From positions 558,001 to 622,000 of the forward strand of contig CAINNJ010000004.1 of the NCBI GenBank assembly GCA_903851195.1: 64,000 bases of DNA. Direction: 5' to 3'. Source of the DNA: an uncultured Acidobacteriia bacterium (lineage in GTDB: Bacteria; Acidobacteriota; Terriglobia; Bryobacterales; Bryobacteraceae). Of this stretch, positions 26,505-35,829 are shown piece after piece; within the stretch, counting starts at the first letter, position 1; each line of letters opens with the position of its first letter. The position numbers and the translations under genes were made by a program. Below the pieces are notes generated by a model. It was not told the DNA's origin. It saw only the letters and a list, made by a program, of their open reading frames with translations, and did not search any database.

Positions 26505-27785
26505 CTACTTCAGTTCTGCCGACGCCGTGATGACTTCCGCATTCAGATAGGGCCGCAGCGCTTCGGGAATAATCACGCTCCCGTCCTTCTGCTGGTAGTT
26601 CTCCACCACGGCGACCCACGTTCGGCCCACCGCCAGCCCGCTTCCGTTCAGCGTGTGCAGCAACTCGGCCTTCTTGCCGGCTTTATAGCGGATATTGGCC
26701 CGGCGCGCCTGAAATGCCTCGAAGTTCGAGCACGAGGAGATCTCTTTATATCCGTTCTGCCCCGGCAGCCAGACTTCGATGTCGTACGTCTTGGCGGAAC
26801 TGAATCCCATATCGCCCGTGCACAGCAGCATGGTGCGGAACGGCAGACCCAGCCGCCGCAGGATGTCTTCGGCATCCGCCGTCAGCTTGTCCAGTTCTTC
26901 ATAACTCTGTTCCGGCCGCGAGAACTTCACCAGTTCCACCTTCTGGAACTGATGCTGCCGGATGATGCCCCGGACGTCCCGCCCGTACGAACCCGCTTCA
27001 CTCCGGAAACAGGGCGTGTAGGCGCAAAACCGGATCGGCAGTTTTTCCGCGTCCAGCGTCTCATTCCGGTAAATATTGGTCACCGGCACTTCCGCCGTCG
27101 GGATCAGCCAGTAGTCCGTCTTCTCCAGCTTGAACAGATCTTCGGCGAACTTCGGCAGTTGCCCCGTCCCGTAGAGGCTGTCGGAGTTCACCACGAACGG
27201 CGGCAGCACCTCGGTGTAGCCATGCTCGTTCGAGTGCGTGTCCAGCATGAAGTTGATGAGCGCGCGTTCCAGCTTCGCGCCCAGTCCCATATAGAGAGCG
27301 AACCGCGCGCCGGTGATCTTCGCCGCCCGGTCGAAATCGAGAATGCCGAGGGCCGGTCCCAGATCCCAGTGGGCCTGCGGTTCGAAATCCATCTGGCGGG
27401 GCTCGCCGCTGGTGCGGACCACGACGTTGTCGTCGGCCGACCTGCCCACCGGCACGGATTCATGCGGCACATTCGGCACACCCGCCAGCAGGTCCCGGAA
27501 GCGCTTATCCACTTCCTCCACCTGCTTCGCCAGTTCCGTCGCACGGTCGCCCATCTGCCGCGAGCGCAACTGGATCTCGTCCGTGTTCGCGCCCTCTTTC
27601 CGCAGCTTTCCGATCTCTTTCGAGAGATTGTTCTGCTCGGCCCGCAGTTGCTCGCTCTCCGTAATGGCGGCGCGGCGGCTCTTATCCAGTTCGCGATATT
27701 CCTCCAGCGGCAGCGTCACACCACGCGTGGACAGGCGTTCGGCGATCGCGTCCAGATTGGCGCGAAACGCTCCCATATCATGCAT
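26505..27785 (-). CDS. serS: Seryl-tRNA synthetase
   Basis: 426-aa class II aminoacyl-tRNA synthetase charging tRNA-Ser. The N-terminal coiled-coil arm (about 30-110) binds the tRNA long variable arm; class II motif 2 is [21 protein letters not shown], motif 3 lies in [19 protein letters not shown], and TAEVPVTN is the serine-binding TxE signature. The length is normal. ATG 27785 (MHDMGAF) is preferred over GTG 27791 because TAGCAT lies 8 bases upstream and other SerS proteins start with MHD or MLD. Confidence 0.96.
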   Translation of the reverse strand: MHDMGAFRANLDAIAERLSTRGVTLPLEEYRELDKSRRAAITESEQLRAEQNNLSKEIGKLRKEGANTDEIQLRSRQMGDRATELAKQVEEVDKRFRDLLAGVPNVPHESVPVGRSADDNVVVRTSGEPRQMDFEPQAHWDLGPALGILDFDRAAKITGARFALYMGLGAKLERALINFMLDTHSNEHGYTEVLPPFVVNSDSLYGTGQLPKFAEDLFKLEKTDYWLIPTAEVPVTNIYRNETLDAEKLPIRFCAYTPCFRSEAGSYGRDVRGIIRQHQFQKVELVKFSRPEQSYEELDKLTADAEDILRRLGLPFRTMLLCTGDMGFSSAKTYDIEVWLPGQNGYKEISSCSNFEAFQARRANIRYKAGKKAELLHTLNGSGLAVGRTWVAVVENYQQKDGSVIIPEALRPYLNAEVITASAELK

Positions 27786-27793
27786 ATACACGT

Positions 27794-27799
27794 ATGCTA
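27794..27799 (-). promoter_or_regulatory. Putative -10 hexamer (TAGCAT), 8 bases before serS
   Basis: TAGCAT on the minus strand ends 8 bases before ATG 27785. It fits the TAnnnT pattern but is weaker than others in the window. No Shine-Dalgarno is present. Confidence 0.3.
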
Positions 27800-27893
27800 A
27801 CAGGCCCTGCCACGGCCTTTCCTGGCCCTCGCGGCCGAAGCGCGCAGCGTTGCGGGAAGGGCGTGATCAGGTGTTCGACGGGGAACTCGCCGA

Positions 27894-28034
27894 CTAGTCT
27901 TCGTCGGCCTCGACGGCTACCGGTTCCAGGTCCTCGGCTTCGAAGATCTGGCGGCAGTCCAGACACTCCACATAATCGATACCGTCCCGGCGGGCGATGA
28001 TCGTCGTCTTTTGATGTTCACAGGCGGGTGCCAT
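27894..28034 (-). CDS. 46-aa protein with CxxC pair, function unknown
   Basis: Small protein beginning MAPACEHQKTTIIARRDG and continuing with the sequence YVECLDCRQIFEAEDLEP and an acidic tail (VEADED). The Cys-x-His near the N terminus and CLDC in the middle could hold one zinc ion, as in short zinc ribbons. I recall similar short proteins in acidobacterial genomes but know no function. The codon use is like its neighbours. It is encoded 102 bases upstream of serS on the same strand and could share its transcript. Confidence 0.65.
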   Translation of the reverse strand: MAPACEHQKTTIIARRDGIDYVECLDCRQIFEAEDLEPVAVEADED

Positions 28035-28208
28035 ACCAGATGCTTAAGATACGAATTATTGTAATGCCAGGGTGCAGTGTCAAGGGTACTGAGGTCTCAT
28101 CCCGCGAAACTGAACTATTCGAAATTATAAACCGAAACGTTCCGTTCACAAGCACCCGCCTGCGAGCAATCCATTGACCGAAGGCCGCTCCCGCCAGGAC
28201 CCATACAG

Positions 28209-28214
28209 TAAAAT
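28209..28214 (+). promoter_or_regulatory. Putative -10 hexamer (TAAAAT), 9 bases before hemB
   Basis: TAAAAT ends 9 bases before ATG 28224. The gap CCGCCTTAG has no Shine-Dalgarno, consistent with a near-leaderless mRNA. Confidence 0.45.
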
Positions 28215-28223
28215 CCGCCTTAG

Positions 28224-29195
28224 ATGCCTTTTCCCGTGCAACGCCCGCGCCGCCTCAGAACCAGCGAATCCATGCGCCGCCTGGTGCGGGAGACCCGGCT
28301 CGATCCGGCCAACTTCATCCTGCCCCTCTTCGTGGTGCCCGGAGAAGGCATCCACCGCCCCATCGGTTCCATGCCCCCGCAGGCGCAGATGTCCATCGAC
28401 GTGACCGTGCAGGAATGCCGGGAAATCGAGTCGCTCGGCATCGGCGGCGTGATGCTCTTCGGCCTGCCGGAAAGCAAAGACGAACAGGCGTCGGGAGCGT
28501 ATGACGACCAGGGCATCGTGCAGCGCGCCGTCCGCGCCATCAAGCGGGAGCTTCCCAACCTGCTCGTCGTCACGGATGTCTGTAACTGCGAGTACACCAG
28601 CCACGGCCACTGCGGCCTCATCGTGGATGGCGACGTGGATAACGATGCCACCCTCGCATGGCTGGCGAAAGCCGCCGTCTCCCATGCCCGTGCCGGCGCC
28701 GATATCGTCGCCCCTTCCGACATGATGGATGGCCGCGTCGACGCCATTCGCACCGCGCTCGACGCCGGCGGCTTCCAGAAAATCCCGATCCTCTCTTACG
28801 CGGCGAAGTTCGCCTCCGCCTTCTATGGCCCGTTCCGGGAAGCCGCCGATTCCGCCCCGCAGTTTGGCGACCGCCGCAGCTACCAGATGGATCCCGCCAA
28901 TGCCCGCGAAGCCATGCGCGAAATCGAACTCGATCTGGAGGAAGGCGCCGACATGATCATGGTGAAGCCCGCCGGGCCTTATCTCGACATCATTCACGAA
29001 GCCCGCCAGCGCTTCGACGTGCCTCTGGCGGCCTACCAGGTAAGCGGTGAATACTCCATGATTATGGCCGCCGCCGCGAATGGCTGGATCGATCTCGAAC
29101 GCACCATGATGGAAAGCCTCACCTCCATAAAACGGGCGGGCGCCGACATCATCCTGACCTACTTCGCCAAACCCGCCGCGAAGCTCCTGGGCTGA
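28224..29195 (+). CDS. hemB: Delta-aminolevulinic acid dehydratase (porphobilinogen synthase)
   Basis: 323-aa enzyme condensing two 5-aminolevulinate molecules to porphobilinogen in heme synthesis. Zinc-site cysteines are in [14 protein letters not shown] (usual form [14 protein letters not shown]); substrate lysines are in [15 protein letters not shown] and [12 protein letters not shown], the latter being the Schiff-base site. The zinc-dependent type is indicated by the three Cys. Single-gene unit with its own -10-like sequence. Heme demand fits the several c-type cytochromes in this window. Confidence 0.96.
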   Translation: MPFPVQRPRRLRTSESMRRLVRETRLDPANFILPLFVVPGEGIHRPIGSMPPQAQMSIDVTVQECREIESLGIGGVMLFGLPESKDEQASGAYDDQGIVQRAVRAIKRELPNLLVVTDVCNCEYTSHGHCGLIVDGDVDNDATLAWLAKAAVSHARAGADIVAPSDMMDGRVDAIRTALDAGGFQKIPILSYAAKFASAFYGPFREAADSAPQFGDRRSYQMDPANAREAMREIELDLEEGADMIMVKPAGPYLDIIHEARQRFDVPLAAYQVSGEYSMIMAAAANGWIDLERTMMESLTSIKRAGADIILTYFAKPAAKLLG

Positions 29196-29207
29196 GATCG
29201 CGCGGAG

Positions 29208-30080
29208 CTACTTCACGCCCAGCGTCTTATTCAGCCAGGCAATCAGTTCCGGCTTCCAGTGCTGCATTTCGGCGGACTTCTCCCAGCTCCCCATGCCGTG
29301 CTTCCCGCCTTCGATGCCGATCAGGTCGCATTTCGCGCCCACCTTCTTCATCGCGTCGCACATGGAGGGCGAAAGCTCGTAAGCCACCTGCTCGTCCGCC
29401 GTGCCGTGAATGATCAGGAACGGCGCCATGCCCTTGTGCACCGCGTGGACCGCCGAAGCCGCCCGCAGTTTCGCCAGGCCGGCGTCATTCAGTTCGTCCA
29501 CGCCGAAGTATTTGATTCCGCCGCCATGTGCCAGGTGCCGGTTGGCCGACTCCATGTCGAACCGCTCGGGATGATCCCGCCGCAACAGCGCGGCCCGTTC
29601 GTAATCCGTCGGACCGTAGAAATCCACCGTGGCCGCGAGTTTCGTCGCCGGAGTCTCGTGCGTCGCGGCATACGTGATCAGGTACGCGCCCGCCGATTCC
29701 CCGAGCAGCGCAATCTTCGAAGGATTCACATGGTATTCCTTCGCGTGCGCCTTGACCCACCGAATCGCGTTGTTCACGTCTTCCACGGGTTGCGGAAAGT
29801 GGTAATCGGGAGCCAGCCGGTAATCGATGGAGAACCAGGCGTAGTTCGCTTTCGTCAGGACTTCCAGCACCGGACCGACGTAGCTCTTCTTCGTCCCCTG
29901 ATCGAATCCGCCTCCGTGCACCACAATCGCCGCCGGAAACGGGCCCTTGCCCTCCGGAACGTGGATGTCGAGCAGCAGCGGTTTTCCGTCCGGCCGCGAA
30001 TACTCCACATCGAGCTTGTCAATCCCGAAGACCGGAAGCGCCAGTAATCCCAAAGCGAGAAGCGCGGTACAGTTTTGCAT
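29208..30080 (-). CDS. Secreted alpha/beta-hydrolase (carboxylesterase/HSL-like)
   Basis: 290-aa exported esterase. Signal peptide MQNCTALLALGLLALPVFG; oxyanion motif HGGGF; nucleophile Ser in LLGESAGAYL; catalytic Asp in IHGTADEQV; His in GGKHGMGSW. The arrangement is that of the BD-FAE/acetyl esterase family that removes acyl groups from plant polysaccharides or phenolics; exact substrate unknown. It diverges from the DinB gene across a 47-base gap that contains a -10-like sequence on each strand. Confidence 0.88.
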   Translation of the reverse strand: MQNCTALLALGLLALPVFGIDKLDVEYSRPDGKPLLLDIHVPEGKGPFPAAIVVHGGGFDQGTKKSYVGPVLEVLTKANYAWFSIDYRLAPDYHFPQPVEDVNNAIRWVKAHAKEYHVNPSKIALLGESAGAYLITYAATHETPATKLAATVDFYGPTDYERAALLRRDHPERFDMESANRHLAHGGGIKYFGVDELNDAGLAKLRAASAVHAVHKGMAPFLIIHGTADEQVAYELSPSMCDAMKKVGAKCDLIGIEGGKHGMGSWEKSAEMQHWKPELIAWLNKTLGVK

Positions 30081-30089
30081 TCCGTGTGG

Positions 30090-30095
30090 ATTGTA
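30090..30095 (-). promoter_or_regulatory. Putative -10 hexamer (TACAAT), 9 bases before the esterase at 30080
   Basis: TACAAT on the minus strand ends 9 bases from ATG 30080. No Shine-Dalgarno in the gap. Confidence 0.5.
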
Positions 30096-30112
30096 TCAGG
30101 GGTGGCCTGCAG

Positions 30113-30118
30113 CATAAT
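30113..30118 (+). promoter_or_regulatory. Putative -10 hexamer (CATAAT), 9 bases before the DinB gene
   Basis: CATAAT ends 9 bases before GTG 30128. AAGGA lies in the gap but only 2 bases from the start, too close for a normal Shine-Dalgarno. Confidence 0.4.
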
Positions 30119-30127
30119 TGAAGGACC

Positions 30128-30628
30128 GTGCACACCGAATGCCTTCGCATTGCCGACCAGTTGCGCCGCGCCTTCACCGGTGATCCGTGGCATGGCGACC
30201 CGCTGCAGACCCTGCTGGCGGGCGTGACCCCGACCGAGGCCGTCGCCCGGCCGCTCGGCTCCGCCCACAACATCCACGAACTCGTGCTGCACATCGATAT
30301 TTACGTCCGCATCGCTCTTGAAGCGACCACCGCCGGCACCCCCATGCCGAAGCTGTATCGTACGGGAAGCGACTGGCAGGCCGTGACGGAACCGGACTCC
30401 GCGTCGTGGAACTCCGCCACCGAAAACCTCTTCAGGAATGCCGATCAGCTGGCGCAGGCCGTCTCTGTATTCCGCGACACACGCCTGCACGACACCGTCC
30501 CCGGCCGAGAGTACGATTTCTACTACCTTTTTCACGGGATTGTGCAGCATACCCTGTATCACGGAGGCCAGATCGCCCTGCTGAAGTCCGCGGGAAAGGT
30601 CAGCCGCGACGCTGAAAAACGTATATAA
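30128..30628 (+). CDS. DinB-family protein
   Basis: 166-aa four-helix-bundle protein of the DinB/YfiT superfamily, which binds a divalent metal through three histidines. Candidate ligands: His in SAHNIHELVLHID and two in FHGIVQHTLYHGGQIALL at the C-terminal helix. Members include bacillithiol and mycothiol S-transferases and damage-inducible proteins of unknown role; nothing here points to one. GTG start. A second, unlike DinB protein is at 54334-54840. Confidence 0.82.
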   Translation: MHTECLRIADQLRRAFTGDPWHGDPLQTLLAGVTPTEAVARPLGSAHNIHELVLHIDIYVRIALEATTAGTPMPKLYRTGSDWQAVTEPDSASWNSATENLFRNADQLAQAVSVFRDTRLHDTVPGREYDFYYLFHGIVQHTLYHGGQIALLKSAGKVSRDAEKRI

Positions 30629-30629
30629 T
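30624..30629 (+). promoter_or_regulatory. Putative -10 hexamer (TATAAT) for the DUF1592 operon
   Basis: Perfect TATAAT overlapping the stop of the DinB gene, 57 bases before ATG 30687. The -35 position (about 30601-30606) is not a consensus match. Confidence 0.4.
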
Positions 30630-30686
30630 CATGCTCATACCGGTAACGTAAAAGTGTCCGTTATTCGCCTTTAGAACAGCCCAAAA

Positions 30687-33083
30687 ATGAAGAGTAAAGC
30701 CCAGTCCGCCGCTACAACCATACTCAAGGCAGGCTCCGCAGCCCTACTTACGTTAGGCACGCTGGTTTACGCGGGACCCGCCACCACGAAGGCACCTGCA
30801 GTGGATGCGGCTGGTTTCGACAAAACCGTCAAACCGGTGCTGAAAAACAATTGCTCCGGATGCCACAACCCCGGCATGATGTCCGGCGGCGTGAACCTGC
30901 TGCCTTACGCGGACGCTTCCACCCTCTCCACGGACCGCGAAGCCTGGGACAAGATCGTCCAGAAGATCGAGTCGGGCGAGATGCCGCCCAAAGGCATGCC
31001 CCGGCCCCCACAGGCGCAGATCGCCACGCTGGTGACTTTCCTGAAGGGCGAATTCGCGAAGGCCGACGCCGCCGTCCGTCCCGATCCCGGCCGCGTCACC
31101 GCGCGCCGCATGAATCGCAACGAGTACCGGAATACCATCCGCGATCTGCTGGCCGTCGATTTCCGCGCCGAACGCGATTTTCCGACCGACGATTCCGGTT
31201 ATGGGTTCGACAATATCGGGGATATTCTGACGATCTCGCCGGTATTGATGGAAAAGTATCTCAATGCCGCGGAAGTGATCGCATCCCGTGCGATGGGCGC
31301 CGACCCGCTGCCCAAAAAGGCGCTTGAAATCGCCTACGAACTGAAGACCAAAAACATCCGCCGTCTGGATTTCAGCACCGTGGAAGCCTCCCACCGCGTC
31401 GATTTCGATGGCGAGTACACCGTCCGCTTCGGCTTTCCCGGTGAGCGTGCTCCCGACGCGAAGCCCGTGAAGATGGGCTTCTGGATGGATGGCCAGCTGC
31501 TGCAGACCATCGAAGTCGAAACCAAACCGTCCAAGCTGGTTTACTTCAATCCGTTCTCGGACGCCGAGATTCGCACCTACCTGCCGGAAGGCGACCACGT
31601 TTTCCGCGCCGGATTCATCGACGACGAGTTCATCAAGACAATTACCGACCCGAAGGTCGCCTACAGCGACAAGAAGAACAAGTTCATCGGCTCCATGACC
31701 TTCGTCGGGCCCTACGCGTCGAAAGTCGAAAAAGCCAGCCGGAAGAAGATCCTGATCTGTGACGTGAAAACCGGTGGCCAGGCCTGCGTCGAAAAGATCG
31801 TCGCGAACCTCGCCCACCACGCGTACCGCCGCCCGGTCAGCAAGCCCGAAGTCGCCGCGCTGATGAAGTTTGTAGCCATGGCGAAGGCGCAGGGCCAGTC
31901 CACCGAACAGGGGATCCAGCTCGCCCTCGAAGCCATGCTGGTCTCGCCGGAGTTCCTGTTTCGCGTCGAGAAGGATCCCAATCCCACCGATCCGGAAAAG
32001 GTCCACCGCGTGTCGGATCTCGAACTCGCCTCGCGCCTCAGCTACTTCCTCTGGAGTTCGATGCCGGACGATGAACTGCTTGGTCTGGCCGAAGCGGGCA
32101 AACTGAAGGACGCCGCGGTGCTCGACGCCCAGGTGAAGCGCATGATGACCGACAAGAAGGCGGCCGCTTTTGCCGAGAACTTCGCCGGTCAGTGGCTGGA
32201 AATCCGCAACCTCGATTCCATCCGGCCCGATCCGCAGAAATTCCCCGCCTGGACTCCGGAACTCAAAGAAGCGATGCGCACGGAAACCAGCATGTTCTTC
32301 CAGCACGTGCTGAGCGAAAACCGTCCGCTCTCCGACTTCATTAACGCGCGTTACACGTTCCTCAACCAGGAACTCGCCACCTATTACGGCATTAAAGACG
32401 TGAAGGGCCCGGATTTCCGGCGTGTCGATCTGACTACCGATCAGCGCGGCGGCGTGCTTTCCCAGGGCAGCGTGCTCGCGGTCTCCAGCTACCCGAGCCG
32501 CACGTCTCCCACGATCCGCGGCAAGTACATTCTGAACAACATTCTGGGCACGCCGCCTCCGCCTCCTCCGCCGGACGTGCCGGCGCTCGACGATTCCAAG
32601 ATCGGCAGCGACGTCTCGCTTCGCAAGCAGCTCGAAGCGCACCGCAGCAACCCGGTCTGCGCCTCCTGCCACAGCAAGATGGACGTGCTGGGCTTCGGTC
32701 TTGAAAACTACGATGCCATTGGCAAGTGGCGCACGATGGACGGCAAGTTCCCCATCGACGTAGGCGGCACCATGCCCTCCGGCAAGAGCTTCCAGACAGC
32801 CGCCGAGATGCGGACCATCCTGATGGACAACCTGCCGCAGGTCTCCCGCTGCATGGTCGAGAAGATCATGACCTACGCGCTCGGGCGCGGCATGCAGAAC
32901 TTCGACAACAAGACCATCGACGATATCAATAAGAAACTGCAGGGCGACGGATACCACTTCCAGACCCTGATCTACGAAGTGGTTCGCAGTCTGCCGTTCC
33001 AGTCGCGGCGCGGCGAACTCGTGACAACGAATAAAGATCTGAAAACGCCGGTTGCGAAAACGAAGGAGATTGCCCAGAAATGA
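30687..33083 (+). CDS. DUF1592-type secreted di-heme cytochrome
   Basis: 798-aa exported protein of the DUF1587/DUF1592/DUF1588/DUF1585 architecture common in Planctomycetes and Solibacter. Signal segment to about residue 30; first c-type heme CSGCH (56-60) in a cytochrome domain; central domains including RMNRNEYRNTIRDLLAVDF, HHAYRRPVSKPEVAALM and LASRLSYFLWSSMPDDELL; Pro-rich linker TPPPPPPPDVPALDD; second heme CASCH (658-662) followed by LGFGLENYDAIGKWR. The family function is unknown; it is assumed to be a redox enzyme or electron carrier on large organic substrates. It overlaps the DUF1552 gene by 4 bases; these two families nearly always occur together. Confidence 0.9.
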   Translation: MKSKAQSAATTILKAGSAALLTLGTLVYAGPATTKAPAVDAAGFDKTVKPVLKNNCSGCHNPGMMSGGVNLLPYADASTLSTDREAWDKIVQKIESGEMPPKGMPRPPQAQIATLVTFLKGEFAKADAAVRPDPGRVTARRMNRNEYRNTIRDLLAVDFRAERDFPTDDSGYGFDNIGDILTISPVLMEKYLNAAEVIASRAMGADPLPKKALEIAYELKTKNIRRLDFSTVEASHRVDFDGEYTVRFGFPGERAPDAKPVKMGFWMDGQLLQTIEVETKPSKLVYFNPFSDAEIRTYLPEGDHVFRAGFIDDEFIKTITDPKVAYSDKKNKFIGSMTFVGPYASKVEKASRKKILICDVKTGGQACVEKIVANLAHHAYRRPVSKPEVAALMKFVAMAKAQGQSTEQGIQLALEAMLVSPEFLFRVEKDPNPTDPEKVHRVSDLELASRLSYFLWSSMPDDELLGLAEAGKLKDAAVLDAQVKRMMTDKKAAAFAENFAGQWLEIRNLDSIRPDPQKFPAWTPELKEAMRTETSMFFQHVLSENRPLSDFINARYTFLNQELATYYGIKDVKGPDFRRVDLTTDQRGGVLSQGSVLAVSSYPSRTSPTIRGKYILNNILGTPPPPPPPDVPALDDSKIGSDVSLRKQLEAHRSNPVCASCHSKMDVLGFGLENYDAIGKWRTMDGKFPIDVGGTMPSGKSFQTAAEMRTILMDNLPQVSRCMVEKIMTYALGRGMQNFDNKTIDDINKKLQGDGYHFQTLIYEVVRSLPFQSRRGELVTTNKDLKTPVAKTKEIAQK

Positions 33084-34417
33084 TCACCCAAAAAGCTCTT
33101 CCCCGCCGTACATTCCTCCGGGGCATGGGCTCCGCCGCCATTGCCCTGCCCTTCCTGGACGCGATGTCGCCCGCCATGGCGGCCACGACGAAGTCGCCTG
33201 TTCGCATGGCGTTCTTCTATGTGCCGAACGGCATGATCATGGACGGCTGGAATCCTTCGTACGAAGGCAAATTCCAGGAACTGCCGCGCGCTCTGAAGCC
33301 GCTCGAGCCCTTTAAAGAGGACATCCTCCAGCTCGGCAACCTGACGCACAACACCGGCCGCGCCCTGCTCGATGGCGCCGGCGATCACGGCCGCTGCTCC
33401 GGGTCCTACCTCACCGGCGTGCAGGTGAAGAAGTCGCTCGTCGATATTAAGGCCAGCGTTTCCTTCGATCAACTGGTCGCGAACGAAATCGGCAAACAGA
33501 CCCGCTTCCCCTCGCTTGAACTCGGCATGGAAGACGCCCGCCAGGCCGGTGACTGCGACTCCGGCTACGCCTGCGCCTACACCAACAATCTCGCCTGGCG
33601 CAGCGAGACCCAGCCGGTGCCCCCGATTCTCGATCCCCGTGCCCTTTTTGAGCGCCTGTTCGGCAAAGGCCTTCCCATGACTCCGGAAGAGCGCCTGCGC
33701 CAGTCGAAGTATCGCCGCAGCATTCTCGACTTCGTCACCGACGACACACACAAGCTCGAATCGACCCTCGGACCGACAGACAAGCGCAAACTCGACGAGT
33801 ATCTCTCGTCCATCCGCGAAGTAGAACGCCAGATCGATCGCGCCGAGAAGGACAACGCGCAGATCGACCCGCACATGGACAAGCCCTACGGCATCCCGGC
33901 CGATTTCGCCGAGCACTTCCGCATGATGTCCAACATGATGGCGATCGCTTTCCAGGCCGACCAGACCCGCATCGTCACCTTCCTGATGACCCACGAAGGA
34001 TCTTCGCGCCCGTATCGCGAACTCGGGATCCCCGACGGCCATCACCCGCTGACCCATCACCGTAACCAGCCGGATCTGATGGAGAAGGTTCGCCAGATCA
34101 ACACGTATCACGTGCAGCAGTTCGCCAGCTTCGTGGAAAAGATGAAGTCCACCAAAGAGGGCGACGGCACCCTGCTCGACAACTGCATGCTGGTCTACGG
34201 CGCCGGACTTTCCGACCCGAACACGCACCTGCACGAAGATCTGCCGACCATCCTCGTCGGCAAAGGCGGCGGCTATTTCAAGACCGGCCGGCGCGTTATC
34301 GCCCGCCGTGAGACGCCGATGTGCAACCTGTTCCTCACCATGATGGACCGGATGGGCGTGCCAACCGAGAACTTCGGCGATTCCACCGGCAAACTCGAAG
34401 GCCTGGACCTCGCTTAA
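33080..34417 (+). CDS. DUF1552 protein, TAT-exported
   Basis: 445-aa protein of the DUF1552 family. The N terminus has the twin-arginine signal LPRRTFLRGMGSAAIALPF. The mature part has the alkaline-phosphatase-like/DUF1501-related pattern: MAFFYVPNGMIMDGW, the GDHGRCSGSYLTG segment and the C-terminal GAGLSDPNTHLHEDLPTILV. Function unknown; it is the constant partner of DUF1592 cytochromes. ATGA overlap with the upstream gene implies coupled translation and equal amounts. Confidence 0.9.
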   Translation: MITQKALPRRTFLRGMGSAAIALPFLDAMSPAMAATTKSPVRMAFFYVPNGMIMDGWNPSYEGKFQELPRALKPLEPFKEDILQLGNLTHNTGRALLDGAGDHGRCSGSYLTGVQVKKSLVDIKASVSFDQLVANEIGKQTRFPSLELGMEDARQAGDCDSGYACAYTNNLAWRSETQPVPPILDPRALFERLFGKGLPMTPEERLRQSKYRRSILDFVTDDTHKLESTLGPTDKRKLDEYLSSIREVERQIDRAEKDNAQIDPHMDKPYGIPADFAEHFRMMSNMMAIAFQADQTRIVTFLMTHEGSSRPYRELGIPDGHHPLTHHRNQPDLMEKVRQINTYHVQQFASFVEKMKSTKEGDGTLLDNCMLVYGAGLSDPNTHLHEDLPTILVGKGGGYFKTGRRVIARRETPMCNLFLTMMDRMGVPTENFGDSTGKLEGLDLA

Positions 34418-34418
34418 T

Positions 34419-35456
34419 ATGCAATTCGGCAGAGGCGGCAAGCCATCGGCCGGAGCCTTCTACGACTCCGACTTCTCTACCATCGACACGTTTCTCGCGC
34501 AGGCCCTGCTGCACGGCATGCAGGGCAAGAACGATTGCCGTGTCGCCATTGTGACCATGAGCCGGCCGAACCTGGCTGTGGCCGGGTTCGCCGATTCGAT
34601 TGAACGGTATTACCGCGGGCCGGCGGGCAACTTCTCGCAGGTTCCGCCCATGGGGATGCGGACCGCCGGCAAGCCCGGCGAGACGCCCTCCGCCGTCACC
34701 GCGCCCTTCCTGAAGAAGAAGCCGGACGGCACGCCGCTCCACGTCAATCAGGTGCGCACGTTGATCGATACCGGCGACCCGAACACGCTCTTCCGCAATT
34801 ATCTGCAGTCCCAGTACGATCAGAACGCTTTCTTCGTGCTCGCCGGACCTGCCACCAACCTCGCCGCAGCACTGGAATTTCGCGGCATGAAGGAACTGAT
34901 CGCGGCCAAGATCAAATACCTGGTCGTGTCCGGCGGAGCGTTTCCCTCCGGCGCCCCGGAAGCCAACATGGCCGCCGATGTCGCCGCCGCGAAGAAGGTT
35001 TTCGCCGAGTGGCCCACGCCGATTTTTGTAGCCGGTTCCGAAGTGGGCACCGCTTTCGAGTTCCCCGGCGCGAGCATCGCGAAGGAGTTCGCGGCCAACG
35101 CCCCGGATCACCCGGTCGCGGAAGCCTACCGCGCCTGGAAACCCATGCCGTACAACACACCGGCAGGAGCCATGGCCGCCGCGTTGCAGGCCGGACGGCC
35201 GAAGGAAGGCTACTTCAAACTTTCCGATATGGGCACCATCGCGGTACAGGACGACGGCCGCACCACCTTCGCCCCGGGCAGTGGCAAACATCAGTACCTC
35301 ATCGCCGACCCCGCGCAGAAGGACAAGGTGATTCAGGCCTACGTCGATCTCGCCAGCGCCAAACCGGTCTTCCCGCAGCGCTTCCGTCCTCCGGTAGCTG
35401 TTGATCTGCAAAAGCCGGAAGAGAAGAAGCCCGAGGAAGAAGTGAAACAGCCCTGA
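34419..35456 (+). CDS. Nucleoside hydrolase-like protein (IUNH superfamily), atypical active site
   Basis: 345-aa protein related to inosine-uridine nucleoside hydrolases. It starts one base after the DUF1552 stop, so it belongs to the same operon. The family N-terminal DTDxGxDD calcium/ribose motif appears as FYDSDFSTIDTF, with fewer acidic ligands, and FVLAGPATNLAAALE and VVSGGAFPSGAPEANMAAD match the NPTNLA and GGxxxGN-type motifs. The C terminus is a charged Lys/Glu/Pro tail. No signal peptide is seen. The altered Asp cluster makes catalysis uncertain. Confidence 0.75.
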   Translation: MQFGRGGKPSAGAFYDSDFSTIDTFLAQALLHGMQGKNDCRVAIVTMSRPNLAVAGFADSIERYYRGPAGNFSQVPPMGMRTAGKPGETPSAVTAPFLKKKPDGTPLHVNQVRTLIDTGDPNTLFRNYLQSQYDQNAFFVLAGPATNLAAALEFRGMKELIAAKIKYLVVSGGAFPSGAPEANMAADVAAAKKVFAEWPTPIFVAGSEVGTAFEFPGASIAKEFAANAPDHPVAEAYRAWKPMPYNTPAGAMAAALQAGRPKEGYFKLSDMGTIAVQDDGRTTFAPGSGKHQYLIADPAQKDKVIQAYVDLASAKPVFPQRFRPPVAVDLQKPEEKKPEEEVKQP

Positions 35457-35493
35457 GCGTGAACAGGAACCGCCGGAGCGCTAGCGGGAACGC

Positions 35494-35829
35494 ATGGAAC
35501 ACGAGCTTATCGATCGGCGCAGCATAGCGCTCCATCGCGCGATCGCGGATAAATTGCGCGCCAATCCGGCCCTGCTCACCATCGCTCACGACAACATCGC
35601 ACGCTGGATGCCCGCGGCGGGCGGAACTCGGCCCTACTACGAAGCGTGGCTCAAACTGCTCGCTCTGCCCCTCGACGAGCTTCTCCGTCTGTTGACGGAG
35701 GATAGCGAGCGGATGCGCGCCCTGCGCCAAACCACGCCCTTCGCCGGTGTGCTTTCCCCGCAGGAGCGCTGGGCCATTTACGACCTCTTCCCGCAGCCCG
35801 GCACGGCCCATGCAGCGCTCCGATCTTGA
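35494..35829 (+). CDS. Small helical protein paired with a nucleotidyltransferase
   Basis: 111-aa soluble, mostly helical protein: SIALHRAIADKLRANPALL, YYEAWLKLLALPLDELLRLL and a C-terminal TTPFAGVLSPQERWAIYDLF. I recognise this as a recurrent upstream partner of DUF6036 nucleotidyltransferases but know no function; an antitoxin-like or adaptor role is an inference from the gene order. Its 3' end overlaps the nucleotidyltransferase by 20 bases. Confidence 0.7.
   Translation: MEHELIDRRSIALHRAIADKLRANPALLTIAHDNIARWMPAAGGTRPYYEAWLKLLALPLDELLRLLTEDSERMRALRQTTPFAGVLSPQERWAIYDLFPQPGTAHAALRS

Noticed and set aside
30753-32957. 734-codon open frame antisense to the DUF1592 gene
   Set aside because: Shadow of the strongly biased sense gene, which has two heme motifs and all DUF1592-type segments.
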